A stretch of DNA of 64,000 nucleotides, taken from positions 34,540,705 through 34,604,704 of the forward strand of contig NC_052518.1 of NCBI RefSeq assembly GCF_014356525.2. The letters run 5' to 3'. A program made the translations under genes and the position numbers. The notes under the pieces were generated by a model. That model saw nothing but the letters and a program-made list of their open reading frames with translations, did not search any database and had not been told where the DNA came from. Below are positions 43,251 to 54,424 of the stretch, piece after piece. Each line of letters starts with the position of its first letter. Position 1 is the stretch's first letter. The DNA is from Nilaparvata lugens. Taxonomy: Eukaryota; Arthropoda; Insecta; Hemiptera; Delphacidae.

Positions 43251-43365
43251 TTGATATAATTGAAGATCATTCGCTCAAGTGATATACTCCTCAATCCAAT
43301 GATATTGATTCCTTCAATTTTTTTTTAAACCAAAAATGCATTTTTAACACACCATTAATTCTATT

Positions 43366-43623
43366 ACCAATGCTCATGCATTCTTGGATTGTTTTCACGT
43401 ATAGTATCATTCATGCTAGCATTCTCAATATATTTGAAAGCCAATAATAGAAGTTGAAACTGATTGGTATAGGTATAGTACTGTCTTTTATTTCTATAGA
43501 TGATATGTATTTCATATAACCTACATTATGCATGCAGTTATACTCTCTGTCACATGAGCGTGCGCTCGGAACAAATAAATTAATATAATTTTAATTTATC
43601 CAAGAATGCATGAGCATTGGTAA
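43366..43623. mobile_element. MITE with perfect 24-bp TIRs
   Basis: TTACCAATGCTCATGCATTC and the next four bases at 43368 are exactly inverted at about 43600-43623. It sits about 30 bp upstream of the NXN acceptor at 43655, so its right arm is next to the polypyrimidine tract and branch region. Confidence 0.75.
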
Positions 43624-43655
43624 AAGATAATTTTACTTGAAAATTATTTTTGCAG

Positions 43656-43743
43656 AGGTTTCCATGGGGATCACCAATTAGTCTATTGACGGAGCGAACG
43701 GCCACAAGATTATATAATACACCAACAGTCGTTCTATTTCTTG
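43656..43743 (+). CDS. NXN: Nucleoredoxin exon: start of third domain
   Basis: Acceptor TTTTTGCAG, phase 0 in, phase 1 out. Encodes RFPWGSPISLLTERTATRLY and NTPTVVLFL, the FPW end of the catalytic domain and first strand of the C-terminal thioredoxin-like domain. Confidence 0.9.
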
Positions 43744-44855
43744 GTAGGTTAAATACATAATTAAATTATTAAAACAATGTCAATAAAATCGATTGACTTT
43801 GATCTATTTGATCTTTATTATGTTCATCTCCATCATTAGACTTGTATTATTATTATTATTATTATTAGCCGTCGAGCTTCCGAAGTGAAAGACGTTGAGT
43901 ATGATTAATGATCGTTGATTAGACTTGGTGTTTTTCTTGTTTGCCCGCCAGCTTTTCATTTTTTGAGAAAATACAGCTTTTCTTTCTTCACTTCAACTTG
44001 TTCTAACTCTTGGAGCTTCAACCTCTGAAATAATTTTCCATTCATTTACTTTTGCTCTAAAGCTATTTCGATTGGCAATTCCATTATCAGTATTTTTTGC
44101 CAAAACTAGAACTTTTTTAGCGTTTTCAATCCATCCCCCTCCATTAACAAGCGAAGCTACATATTTTACTATCTCTTTTGTAATTCTATGATTGAGAAGC
44201 CTCATGATAAATATGATCAACGAATTTAAGACGTCTTTTCCTCATGTCTGTTACAATTTTTAAATGTTGCTCAACTACTTTATTTTTGTAATCTATATTC
44301 TATAACCGTTTTCAGTTAATCTTGGACCGAGAAATTTTCTAATTATTTTCCTTTCCTCCTTCTTCAAATTTTCAAAATCGGCTTTCCTGTATATTATAAT
44401 AATGTCATGATATAATATTTCCATAGATATTATATAATACATAATTTGTTATTCCTGTTCTATTGCATAGTTAGAATTAAATTATGTATATAATAATGTA
44501 TTGGAATATTGTTTATGAACTTTACAATACAATCGAATCGTTGTTTGTTTTTATTTTGTAAAATGACTATAAATGTTTAGCTGAAACGTCCTAAAGTATA
44601 TTTAGTTACCTGCTGAAATACGAAACACTGTCTAAGTGAGGGAATTGGTGCTATCCTGTCGCTAATCGCGTTCAACAAACTTTGAATTTTATGAGTTGAA
44701 AAATCGCTTGTCAGTGGTTCAGAACCCAACTAAAGATGAAGGTTCACTCATCTCTCATCATGATTCTTCCTAACTCCTATGTACAAGCCTGTAGCGTATA
44801 TGAGCGTCAACTAACAAAAAAAGCAACTACTGAAGAATTTTAATCGTTTTGGATA
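43744..44855 (+). other. NXN intron segment, little recognised
   Basis: Contains a short ATT microsatellite (43848-43868) and otherwise AT-rich sequence with no supported gene. Confidence 0.45.
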
Positions 44856-45207
44856 TAGAGTGATTATAAAAGGACTTTACAACTTTGAAAGCACATAAAT
44901 ATTTATTGAAATTACTTACAGAATTGAGAAAGGTGTCATTTTGTGACAAAGGTGTCATTTTGTGACAAAGCACTTCAAGTTGAAGGTGTGGGTGTTATCT
45001 TGTTTCAATGTGACAGCCGTTGGTAAGTGCGGCATACATACCACCGATAATCGATTTCTTGCCACACTTGTACCAGCATATCAGGCGTAACTTGTGCAAC
45101 CGCAGCGATCCGAATGTGATCCGATTTCGGAGGTCGTTAAGATTGTATGGTAGAGGCGGAACATGAGCCTTTATCCTTGATGAAACCCCACAGGAAGAAA
45201 TCCATCT

Positions 45208-45609
45208 ATGTTAAATCCGGTGAGCGAGGTGGGCATACAATTGGCCCTGCACGGCCAATCCAGCGAAGTTGAAGGCGAATGTCTAGAAAATCCCAAACTT
45301 CTCCGTGGAAATGAGGTGGTGCACCGTCATGTTAAACAAGGTAAACAAGTGCCCTTTCACTTTCAGCATGACTATGCACCAACTCATTTCCACGGAGAAG
45401 TTCGGGATTTTCTAGACAATTGCTTTCAACTTCACTGGATCTACCATGCAGGGCCAATTGTATGGCCACCTCGCTCACCGGATTTAACATCGATGGATTT
45501 CTTCCTGTGGGGTTTCGTCAAGGATAAGGTTCATGTTCCGCCTCTACCATACAATCTTAACGACCTCCGAAATCGGATCACATTCGGATCGCTGCGCTTG
45601 CACAAGTAA
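45208..45609 (+). pseudogene. Mariner-like transposase C-terminus across a palindrome
   Basis: The frame looks like one 133-residue protein, but its first half is the antisense of its second half. Only the right half is meaningful: FHFQHDYAPTHFHGEVRDFL and then WPPRSPDLTSMDFFLWGF, the second and third catalytic acidic blocks of mariner/IS630-type transposases. Not a gene. Confidence 0.75.
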
Positions 45610-46114
45610 CGCCTGATATGAAAGATTAAAAATGCTTACTGTTGTAAATCATCAGTACATTCTTGAATGTCTGGTTCGCATCAGAGACAGTGCAAGGAGT
45701 GCTGATACTCGTGGTGAAGTACGTGGTTATGGAACCCGTCAGACTTACCTTATTGAATGAAAAAGACTAAGAAATTGTAAAAAACCACAGATTTATAGAT
45801 ATTTAGAAAGTCCGGTTTCGGTTATTACACCATTGTCAATCTCTGATAAACTAAGACTAAATACAAGAGCAGCAGAATTTATACTAGTAGGCGAGTATAA
45901 ATAGTATTGGTCAAGGACATGAACGGCTGCCATTGGCCCAGCTAGACAGTCTCTTCCCACTCAACGGTGTGACAAAATGGCGGCTTAAGCAGCAGAATCG
46001 CCATGATAACAAAATTTACTTTCAGAACAAAATAAGAACCAAGGAAACAAGTGTGAAAGATAATAAAACAAATATGTAAATGGAAAAACCATTGACTAAA
46101 GTGTGCTTACAATT

Positions 46115-46470
46115 TTATGATAAAACTAAATTCGTAGTGTTGTATTGGTTGAAATAAATCTTGTCATCTAAACTGTACTGGGAATTTTCCTTAATTACTC
46201 TTGTTATTCCTAAAGCCTCTAGAATATTCAAAGATCTGCCTTTGTTATTAACATGCAGAAACTCAACATTCTCTTCAACTGTGAACTTGTGATTATTTGT
46301 TATCAAATGTTCTGCAAAGTTAGATTCCCCATTTTGTCTATTCTAATCTCTTATGTGTTCTTTAATTCTACTTTTGAAACTTCTACCAGTCTGACCCACA
46401 TAACAAGCATTACAATCATCATATTTAAGTTTGTACACCCCGCTTTTATCTTAAATATCAATTTTGTCTT
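46115..46470 (-). pseudogene. Penelope-like GIY-YIG endonuclease tail
   Basis: Minus strand shows CYVGQTGRSFK, an EH-x(n) segment, NFAEHLITNNHKFTVEENVE and the terminal NSQYSLDDKIYFNQYNT. The YVGQTGR stretch is the YIG part of the GIY-YIG nuclease that nicks target DNA. An in-frame break separates it from the RT. The inverted duplicate at 48112-48460 is also interrupted. Confidence 0.8.
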
Positions 46471-46883
46471 TACTCCAGCTAAATAGACTATTTAAAATCG
46501 GTTTGGTCTTGAAAGCAACATGAAATCCATTCCTCTTTAATTCCCTACCTATCTTATCAGATACAAGGCCTAAATATGGGATTGTTATTCAAGTCTTCTC
46601 ACAGTTTGAACCTACAAAGCTAGAATTGATTGAAATGTGTCTATTAATTTTACTCAATAATCTGTCCACCATACTTTCTTCATACCCATTTGTGACAGCT
46701 ATCTGTTTAATTTTAGTGATCTCAATATCGAAATCATGATGGCTCATAGGTATCGTTAGTGCTATATAGACCATTCTATTGAAAGCAGCAAGTTTGTGAG
46801 AAATAGGATGACAAGAATGAAGAGGAATGATAACATCAGTATGGATTGGTTTTCTGAAAATAGAAAACTTGTGAAAACCAGTG

Positions 46884-48080
46884 CTATGATCTTAAATCTA
46901 GAAAATTCAATACACGATCCTGTTCTACCTCTACAGTGAATTCTATACTCTGTTGTAATCCATTCATATAGGAAAGAAAATTGACTATTTGTCTGTTACT
47001 TCCTTTCCATAAGCAAATAATATCATCTACATATCGAAACCAGTAAACAATTTTATCTTTGAAATGACTATTTTCAATAATTCTACTTTCTAACTTATCC
47101 ATAAATAATTCAGCTAGGAGTGGTGAGAGGGGTGACCCCATTGCCAACCCCTCTCTTTGTTCAAAAAATTTATTGTTAAATTTGAAATAACTATGCTGAG
47201 TGCATAACTTCATCAATCCTATCAGTTCTTCTCTGAGTGTATGATCATTGATAGAGGCTTTCATTATTTCCTCAGCTCTTTCAAGACTTTCTCCCACCGG
47301 AATGTTAGTGAATAAATTAGTAACATCAAATGACACAAGTTTATGAGATGATAGAACAGGAATATGCTTTATATTGTTGACCAACTCCAATGAATTTTTA
47401 ATACTAAATTTTGGTTGAAACCCCGTTAATGACCGAAAGGTGCTATTCAGTTTGTGAGCTAATTTAGAGCAGGGGGCATTAACAAAAGATACCACTGGTC
47501 TTATAGGAACATTAGTTTTGTGTAATTTAGGTTGACCGAAAAGTCTAGGTAGATATGGATTCATAACTGTTAGATACTTAGTTTCTTTCTTATTAAATAA
47601 TTTGGTGGTGGTAGTCAACTTATTTTGGTGGTAGCTATTGATTTTGGTGGTGGGATTGGAGTTAATCCCAATAAAATTGTTATCTGCAATGAAATGGTTT
47701 ACCTTACTTAGATATTCGTCCTTATCCATTATTACTGTAGTGCATCCTTTGTCAGCTTTCAAAATCATCAGGTCATTGGTTTTCATATTCTTCTTTAAAA
47801 TCTTCATGATGTCTGCCGTTTTTGTGATCTCTGGTCGAAGATCCCTTGTCTTTTCTTGAAGAATTATGTCAGCACATCTGTTAGTTAATATTTTGTTCTT
47901 TGAAGCTTCCCAATTGCTATTAATGCTGCATGCTAGTCGTTCAAGTTGTGGGTTATCCAAATAGCTATGACTACTGTATGTGTTAACTCGTCCTAGTAAC
48001 TCTGTCTTTGTAGATGAGAATTGGATTTGTGAGAAATTAGCTACCCTATCAGCAAACTTGTGTTGATGTTGAATGATAGG
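46884..48080 (-). pseudogene. Penelope-like reverse transcriptase
   Basis: Minus strand. Motifs: LKADKGCTTVIMDKDEYLSK near the N-terminus, FGQPKLHKTNVPIRPVVSFV, LVSFDVTNLFTNIPV (motif A), EGLAMGSPLSPLLAELFM (motif B) and YWFRYVDDIICLW (motif C, YVDD). These are hallmarks of Penelope-like RT, which is related to telomerase. The frame ends at 46884 and continues in another frame (SHHDFDIEITKIKQIAVTNG at 46589-46774), so the copy is frameshifted. The N-terminal side is cut by the inverted terminal copy near 48111. Confidence 0.92.
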
Positions 48081-49152
48081 CCTATTATTTAGTGTTGGAT
48101 GTTGACAAAATTGATATTTGGGATAAAAGTGGGGTGTACAAACTCAAATGTGGTGATTGAAATGCTTGTTATGTGGGTCAAACTGGTAGAAGTTTCAAAA
48201 GTAGAATTGAAGAACACATCAGAGATTGGAATAAACAAAATGGGGAATCTAACTTTGCAGAACATTTGACAATAATCACAAGCTCACAGTTAAGGAGAAT
48301 GTTGAGTTTCTGCATGTTAATAACAAAGGCAGATCTTTGAATATTCTAGAGGCTTTAGAAATAACAAGAGTAATTAAGGAAAATTCCCAGTACAGTTTAA
48401 ATGACAAGATTCATTCCAACCAATACAACACTACGAATTTAGTTTTATCATAAAATTGTAAGCATACATTAGTCAATAGTTTTTCCATTTACATATTTGT
48501 TTTATTATCTTTCACACTTGTTTCCTTGGTTCTTATTTTGTTCTGAAAGTAAATTTTGTTATCATGGCGATTCTGCTGCTTAAGCCGCCATTTTGTCACA
48601 CCGTTGAGTGAGAAGAGACTGTCTAGCTGGGCCAATGGCAGGCGTTTATGACCTTGATCAATAGCAGTACTCGCCTACTAGTATAAATTCTGCTGCTCTT
48701 GTATTTAGTCTTAGTTTATCAGAGATTGACAATTGTGTAATAACCGAAACCGGTCTTTCTAAATATCAATAAATCTGTGTTTTTTTTTTACAATTTCTTA
48801 GTATTTTTCATTCAATATGAATAATTACCACAATATCAACTTCTCAACTACACAAAAAGACTTACCTTATCAACATGCCAAGATGCCGTTTAGCAAGGAC
48901 TCAGAGGTGTTATCCTTTCATTGCCTTCGAAATGTTTAATAAGCTGCCAGAGTGGGTCAAGGATAGTGGAAGTGATAGACAATTCCGAGCAGTTTTCAAA
49001 TCTCTCTTGGTGGAGCATCCATTCTATAGCCTGAGTGAACTTCTTGATAGTGATATGACAATTTGAAACTTTTTTGTGACATGTTTTATAAACCCACAGT
49101 CTATCCAGCAGCGCTGGTCAATGACTTAGAATAAAACTAAAAACTAAAACTA

Positions 49153-49480
49153 TCATCGATGGATTTCTTCCTGTGAGGTTTCATCAAGGATAAGGTTTAT
49201 GTTCCGCCTTTACCAGACAAATCCTAATGACCTCTAAAACCGGATAGCTGCGGTTGCACAAGTTACGCCTGATATGCTGGTACGAATGTGGCAAAAAATC
49301 GATTATCGGTGGTATGTATATCGCATTACCAACGGCTGTCACATCGAACCAAAATAACACCCACACCTTGAACTTGAAGTGTTTTGTAACAAAATGGCAC
49401 ATTTCTCAACTCTGTGAGAAATTTCAATAAATATCTATGTGCTTTATTCAAAGTTGTAAAGTTTTTTTATAATCAATCTG
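49153..49480 (+). repeat. Mariner-like 3' end fragment
   Basis: Matches 45487-45618 (about 12 percent different by eye) and then, in inverted orientation, the outer arm 44870-45068. It supplies the right terminus of the outer mariner-like element. Confidence 0.75.
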
Positions 49481-49860
49481 TATTGATTTTATTTATTTCT
49501 TGTAATTGCTGCTTTTTAATGTTATAAACTTGATGGTCCTGGCTGAAGCATAACAGTTGTGAATTATATATTCAGGCCAGGTGGGACTTTCCCATCATCA
49601 AAAGTCATACCAATATTATTATTATTATTATTATGTAATTCGACTTTTCTCCCAACTATTCCTTCTTAATTTATTATTTTTTACAATACAACGGATATCC
49701 CACTTTTGAAAAGGATTCTACAACTTTCAATATTCATTCTAAAAAAACTACTGATCCGTGCTTCGATGTTGAGTTGGCTCCTATCATTTCATAAAAGCAT
49801 GTTAATTCCAATCTCCCAACTTCTGCAAGTTCTGATGGGAAATATGTTGCATTATTTCAG

Positions 49861-49982
49861 AAGGTGAAAATGAAGAAGATTTCAATTTTGGCAAGTCTGT
49901 CCTCACAACAGCTGCTAGCAATGCTCAAATGCAGGCGGATGGGTTTAACCTATATTCACCAATATTCTTCATAGCATTTGAT
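49861..49982 (+). CDS. NXN: Nucleoredoxin exon: third domain, last one visible
   Basis: Acceptor CATTATTTCAG, phase 1 in, phase 0 out (GAT|GTGAGT). Encodes EGENEEDFNFGKSVLTTAAS and ends LYSPIFFIAFD, matching the family pattern of an acidic helix followed by a strand ending in an acidic residue. The final 60-70 residues expected for the family are not found before 64000, so the last exon or exons lie outside the window. Confidence 0.88.
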
Positions 49983-50164
49983 GTGAGTAATTAATATCAT
50001 GAAATACTTTATAGTAACCACTAACCAGATGGTAAATGGAAATGCACTTGAGGGATATCCATACAATAATTTCAAACCATACAATAACTATGGATTTTAG
50101 TGGACCAGCATATCAAATGGGAAATGCATGTTGAATATTAAAATACCATATATTTTTCATTTAA

Positions 50165-50310
50165 TATACAGAAAAAGAAACTTAGATATTACAAGAAAAT
50201 CTATTTCGCTTATGCGCATTGCTTATTCCAATACGTTATTGGAATGTGTGGGGTGGTGCGCATTTCATAAGCACGTGGAGAAAAATTAGTCTTCCAGGAA
50301 AATATTATTG
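50165..50310 (+). pseudogene. Very short LINE RT relic
   Basis: Plus strand gives KKLRYYKKIYFAYAHCLFQY then VIGMCGVVRIS, close to the YFAYVQSLLQYGVVAWGG thumb block in the LINEs of this window. Too short for family placement. Confidence 0.5.
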
Positions 50311-50839
50311 AAAGAGGCTTTAACGACCAAGCAGAGATAGTTTTTCTATCTTTTTGAATCTCATTAAGCTCACTACATTCCGACATCAATTTCTAAACAA
50401 AAAAGTTCAAATTTTAAAATTCAAATTTTAATTTTAAAATTGACTTAATTAAATTTAATTGCTTTTTATTTATTCATTTTCCTTGTAGTCTGACATTACA
50501 AAACTGAGTAGGCCTTCTTTTGGTGTGGACTTTACCACTTTCCGAATTTGTTTTGGTTGTGCAAATTGTTTATCTTTCTAAGATCTTACTAGCTTTGTAC
50601 CAGCCTATCTTTGAATTTTATATTTAATTTTCATATTGTAGGTAGGCTATGTAGAGTATTATATACTCATCAATTTCACGTTCCATTACAAACTGTTTGT
50701 CAATGATCACTTTTCAATACTTTAGTTACGACCTAGCAGTCTGAATTTTGTGAGTAGTAGCTGATTAGCTTCTACTCACGTTGTGGACCGCTTTCGGACG
50801 CCATGTCCATCTTCAACAGAATGTTGAAGATCGACAGAA

Positions 50840-51345
50840 TATTTTTTTCCCCCACCTACTGTCTAAAGTACTAACTTTACTCCCTGAAACATAATATTAA
50901 AGTGTCACTTTTTCGCTCTCGGTAGTAAATAAACAGAAAATCTCCCTAGGGAGGAAAAGTTACTCCATTTAAATAACATGGGAAGCATCTCTATTTTGAG
51001 AACTTACATGGTAATAGGTTAGAAGCTCTAAGCTCAGATGAGAAAGCATAATAGAGGTGTCTGTCATTGAGTCAACTGAATTCAATACCACAACCAGAAA
51101 TTTGATCAACTCATGAAATATATGTTTGTATGATATTATATTCTTAATATTAGTAGACGATAAAAATTTATACAATTTTAAAAATATTTTATTCTATTCA
51201 AAATACCAGCCAACAAATATTTTTGATCTGCAATTCAAATCTGAACCGCGTGATCTGGAGTCAGCCATTTTTGGTAGCTGCCCAGCTGATATAATTGTTA
51301 CAACTTTTGCCGATAGATAGCGCAATCGGCAGTGCCAATCAGACG
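50840..51345. repeat. Interspersed repeat copy B, without the mariner insertion
   Basis: Reverse-complement match to 14822-15394 plus 16240-16270. The junction reads CTTTAC/CTAACTTTAC with a single TA where copy A carries the 845-bp element, so this is a paralogous empty site. Non-coding. Confidence 0.75.
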
Positions 51346-51408
51346 ACCGGTTTTTAGGTTTTAGATTTTAGTTTATGTTGCTAGGAAACATTGTCACCAA
51401 TACGTAAG

Positions 51409-54062
51409 TTCAATTCAATTCAGTTCAATTTCTTTATTCCAATACAAAAACAATGCACAATATAGAACAGAATAATAAATTATGGAATAATTATTTCCCC
51501 GCATGGACTGTTGATCCGTGCGCGGGGAAAGAGTACACAATCTATACAGGTAGTACAAGTGCAAAAACTACAGTCAATAATTTATATTGATTCAAGCTTA
51601 ACCTATAAAAAATATGCTAAATCCTGTAATGTATAAAATACAAACTGTATCAATGACGATTCACACAGCACAAGTACCCGACTCAGAATACTTCATCTTC
51701 TGGTGAGCTATTTGAACTGACGATTTAACAACATTAAATAGAAAGTACAATATAAAATCAGAATATAAATAATTAAAATAAATAAGAGAAACTCAGGTGA
51801 GGCATGAAGGGCTTGAAACACAAAATCACAAACTAGTGAGGTTTGTGGTTGAGCATGTGCCAATTGCTTTGTGTCACCTATATGGCGACTCCAGCAGCGC
51901 CGCGGCGGCCACCCGGCCGATTGAGCGGAGCCAAAAACCTACTCTCTTTTTGTAGGCGGCAGCATCAAGTTCTTCTGCATCTATGATTGTTTGTGGGAGG
52001 TATCGATAAATCAAATGGGCAAGTAGAAAGGGATTACTGTTCAGTGACGTTAAGGTTGATCTGGGAAAGTTATATCCGTAATTTATTCGGTGTCTGGTTT
52101 GATAATCATGTTGTAAGTTTGTAAAGATATAGGTTTTATTTGTTTTTATAAATGTGAGGATGGATTTCAAGTAAAGCTGGCGGATATCCAGGACCTGGAA
52201 ATCGGAAAAGAGCTGGTCTGATGAGTATCTGACTGGTTTCTTTAGAATAATTTTTATAACCGCTCTTTGCGTGACAGCCAGAGGCTCAAGCACAGCGGCC
52301 GAGGCACCGCCCCACGCCACTACACCATATTGAAGCAGCGACTGAACATACGCAAAATACACACTCCTGCACTGATCCGCAGCCAGCAACCATGCCAGCT
52401 GTGAGAAGGCATACAATAATTTCCTCAATTTCCGTTTAACATTGACAATGTGTGGGGACCAACTCATTTTGTGATCAATTGTTTTTCCCAAGTAGCAATA
52501 CTGCTCCACACGCTCAACCTCGTCACAGCCGCAGGCAGCCGACCGCAGATCACCACAGGAGTGTATTGCAAGCCTTTTCAGCCCAGGATCGCCATCCTGT
52601 CCAAAGTATATAGGCAGAGACTTGGTTTTTCCGACATTCAAGGATAGGGTGTTCTGGTCAAACCACCTTTTAACTTTTAGTAGGTCTGAGGAGGCCTGTT
52701 CATAGACTTCGTCCCAAGAACTTCCAGACGACACTAAAACAGTGTCATCGGCGAATAACAATAGTTTCCCTTCAATATTTACTCTAGTTATGTTATTGAT
52801 ATAGATAGAGTAGGGGGCCCAGGGTACTACCCTGAACCACACCATACTCGATGCTTTTTGGGTCACTCTGTGTACCGTTGATGGACACAAACTGCGACCT
52901 GTTTTCCAAGTAACTAATGAACCAGTCCAGGGATTCAACGCCGGCGTGCTGGAGTTTCACTATCAATTTATGTCTATCAATAGAATCGAATGCTTTTGCC
53001 ATGTCGAGGAATGTGACAATCACCCGTTTTTTGTTGCCTATTCCTCCACTTATGTATCTTATTAATTCAAAAAGCGCGTGGGAAGTACCCCTGTCTTGTC
53101 TGAAGCCAAATTGAGAATTGGAAATTATTTTCTCACGCTCAAGGTAATTTGTGAGTTGTATTTTGACGCATTTTTCAATTATTTTTGATACCGTGCAAAG
53201 TATAGAAATTGGCCTGAAGTTTGAGGTAACATTTTTTTGTCCATACTTAAATATAGGAACAACTTTGGCAATTTTAAAAACATTCGGAAATCTACCTGTT
53301 GTAAGACTAAGATTAATTATTTGTAGCAGAGGTAACTGTAGTGTGTTAATGCTGTTTTTAATTAACTTGGTCGGTATTCCATCTTATCCCGGAGCCGAGC
53401 CGCCTCTCATACTGACCACTACCGCGATAAGCTCGTTGTGGGTGACGAGACAAAGAGCAAAGACAGCGTCCGTCGCATGGTCGGCGTCGTTCACCTCGAG
53501 TGGACCAGTCGGCTGCAGTGCCCCGGCCAACCGCGAGCCAACCGAGGCAAAGTATTCATTGAAGGCATTACCTATTTGTTTAATTTCAGCGGGAGAGGCC
53601 TCGCCGCCGCGATCACAGTACGCCTGCAGCGGAAATTTCGGCTTGTCCGTGGATCGACCAGAAACCTCATTAATAACATTCCAGAATTTCCTAGAGTCTC
53701 CCCCAGCTTCACTCAATTTATTCTTATAATAATTGTATTTAGAACGCTTAATAGCTGCCTTAAGTGTATTTCGGAATCGAATAAATTTTTGTCTGAGTTG
53801 ATTATTGTATGGATTTCTCCTGACCTCTTTACTCAACTTCGTCACGACGACGCATCGATTGCAGGAGGCCAGAGGTTATCCATGGTTTAATTTTTTTCGT
53901 TTTAGCACACACTCGTTCGGATGTTGTGAACTGCTCCAAATTTGTCTGTAGCATCTCATTGAAACTCTCAGCAGCCTCATCAACATCAGCCGCCTCGACC
54001 ACCCGTCTCCAACTCTCCACTTTCAAGGCTTCATCAATTCCAGACCAGTTAATAATCTTGGA
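51409..54062 (-). mobile_element. 5'-truncated, frameshifted LINE, same family as 3.5-8.9 kb
   Basis: Minus-strand RT relic in at least four frames: linker 54026-53829 (KPWITSGLLQSMRRRDE), 53845-53384, motif A and B 53023-52793 (TFLDMAKAFDSIDR, YGVVQGSTLGPLLYL) and motif C to C-terminus 52938-51874 (LLFADDTVLVSSG, YFAYVQSLLQYGVVAWGG). Each block aligns with the intact ORF2 at 3993-7019. No endonuclease domain remains. The 3' UTR has the stem-loop at 51494-51530 and the element ends in TTGAA units at 51409-51432. Confidence 0.9.
51494..51530 (-). promoter_or_regulatory. LINE 3'-UTR stem-loop, copy 2
   Basis: TTTCCCCGC at 51494-51502 pairs with GCGGGGAAA at 51522-51530 around a 19-nt loop. Compared with 3630-3666, one pair has changed on both sides (A-T to G-C), and loop length is conserved. 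Confidence 0.65.
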
Positions 54063-54079
54063 ATATTGGGTGTCAAGTT

Positions 54080-54260
54080 ATTAGAATGATTTTATTTGCA
54101 GTTTCTATAAAAAAATGTAGATTGAGGAAAAATGTTGTGTACATCACGAGCGAAAAATACTTTTTCTCCCTCAGGAAAATTGTTGCCCTCGGCTTTGCCT
54201 CGGGATTCAAACTTTTTCCCACAGGGAGAAAAAGTCGTACTTTTCACTCTAGATATAAAT
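54080..54260. repeat. Foldback repeat, hairpin copy 2
   Basis: CGAAAAATACTTTTTCTCCC near 54151 is mirrored by GGGAGAAAAAGTCGTACTTT near 54217, with TTGCCCTCGG in the loop. Opposite orientation to the copy at 14590-14830. Confidence 0.75.
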
Positions 54261-54424
54261 AAATAAATAAACCTTTTATTGCAACTTTTACAGTATTTAC
54301 CTATTGGTACATAGTAAAAATAAAATAAAATTTTCATGGTTGCAAATCAGCTTCCGCTGAGGTTACTTCTTTGGTTGGCACCAAATGAAATATGAACATG
54401 ATAGATAACATTCACTTTTGAAAT

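Larger units (their letters stand above)
45754..48857 (-). mobile_element. Penelope-like retroelement with inverted terminal copies
   Basis: Flanked by a 13-bp duplication AGACTTACCTTAT (45741-45753 and 48858-48870), which fixes the insertion. Minus-strand RT at 48080-46884, then a frameshifted C-terminal region, then a GIY-YIG endonuclease tail at about 46470-46115 and a 3' region to 45754. A second copy of the GIY-YIG and 3' region lies in opposite orientation at 48112-48817, giving about 700-bp inverted ends. Such partial inverted copies are characteristic of Penelope-like elements. Confidence 0.9.
45625..49150 (+). mobile_element. 5'-truncated LINE tail, split by a Penelope-like element
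   Basis: Bases 45650-45753 and 48871-49066 read as one plus-strand frame once the intervening element and one target-site copy are discounted. The left part reads ILECLVRIRDSARS; the right part RTQRCYPFIAFEMFNKLPEW and SLSELLD then stop, the usual C-terminal tail of CR1/Jockey-like ORF2. A 3' UTR follows with an AAAACTAAAA tail at 49129-49150. Confidence 0.75.
44856..49480 (+). mobile_element. Mariner-like element hosting nested insertions
   Basis: Left terminus TAGAGTGATTATAAAAGGAC and right terminus (reverse complement) CAGATTGATTATAAAAAAAC match over most of 28 bp and are flanked by TA (44854-44855, 49481-49482). The C-terminal transposase block WPPRSPDLTSMDFFLWGFVK lies at 45460-45530. 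Bases 45068-45330 are an inverted copy of 45375-45618, forming a palindrome with a 45-bp spacer. The element is interrupted from about 45620 to 49150 by a LINE tail that itself holds a Penelope-like element. A diverged copy of 45487-45618 follows at 49153-49275. Confidence 0.75.

Noticed and set aside
45208..45374. N-terminal half of the 133-residue frame as part of a transposase
   Set aside because: It is the antisense of the right half, created by the palindrome.
48550..48857. Hammerhead ribozyme in the Penelope-like terminal region
   Set aside because: I found a CCGAAACCGG string but no matching CTGANGA core at the right distance, so it was not called.
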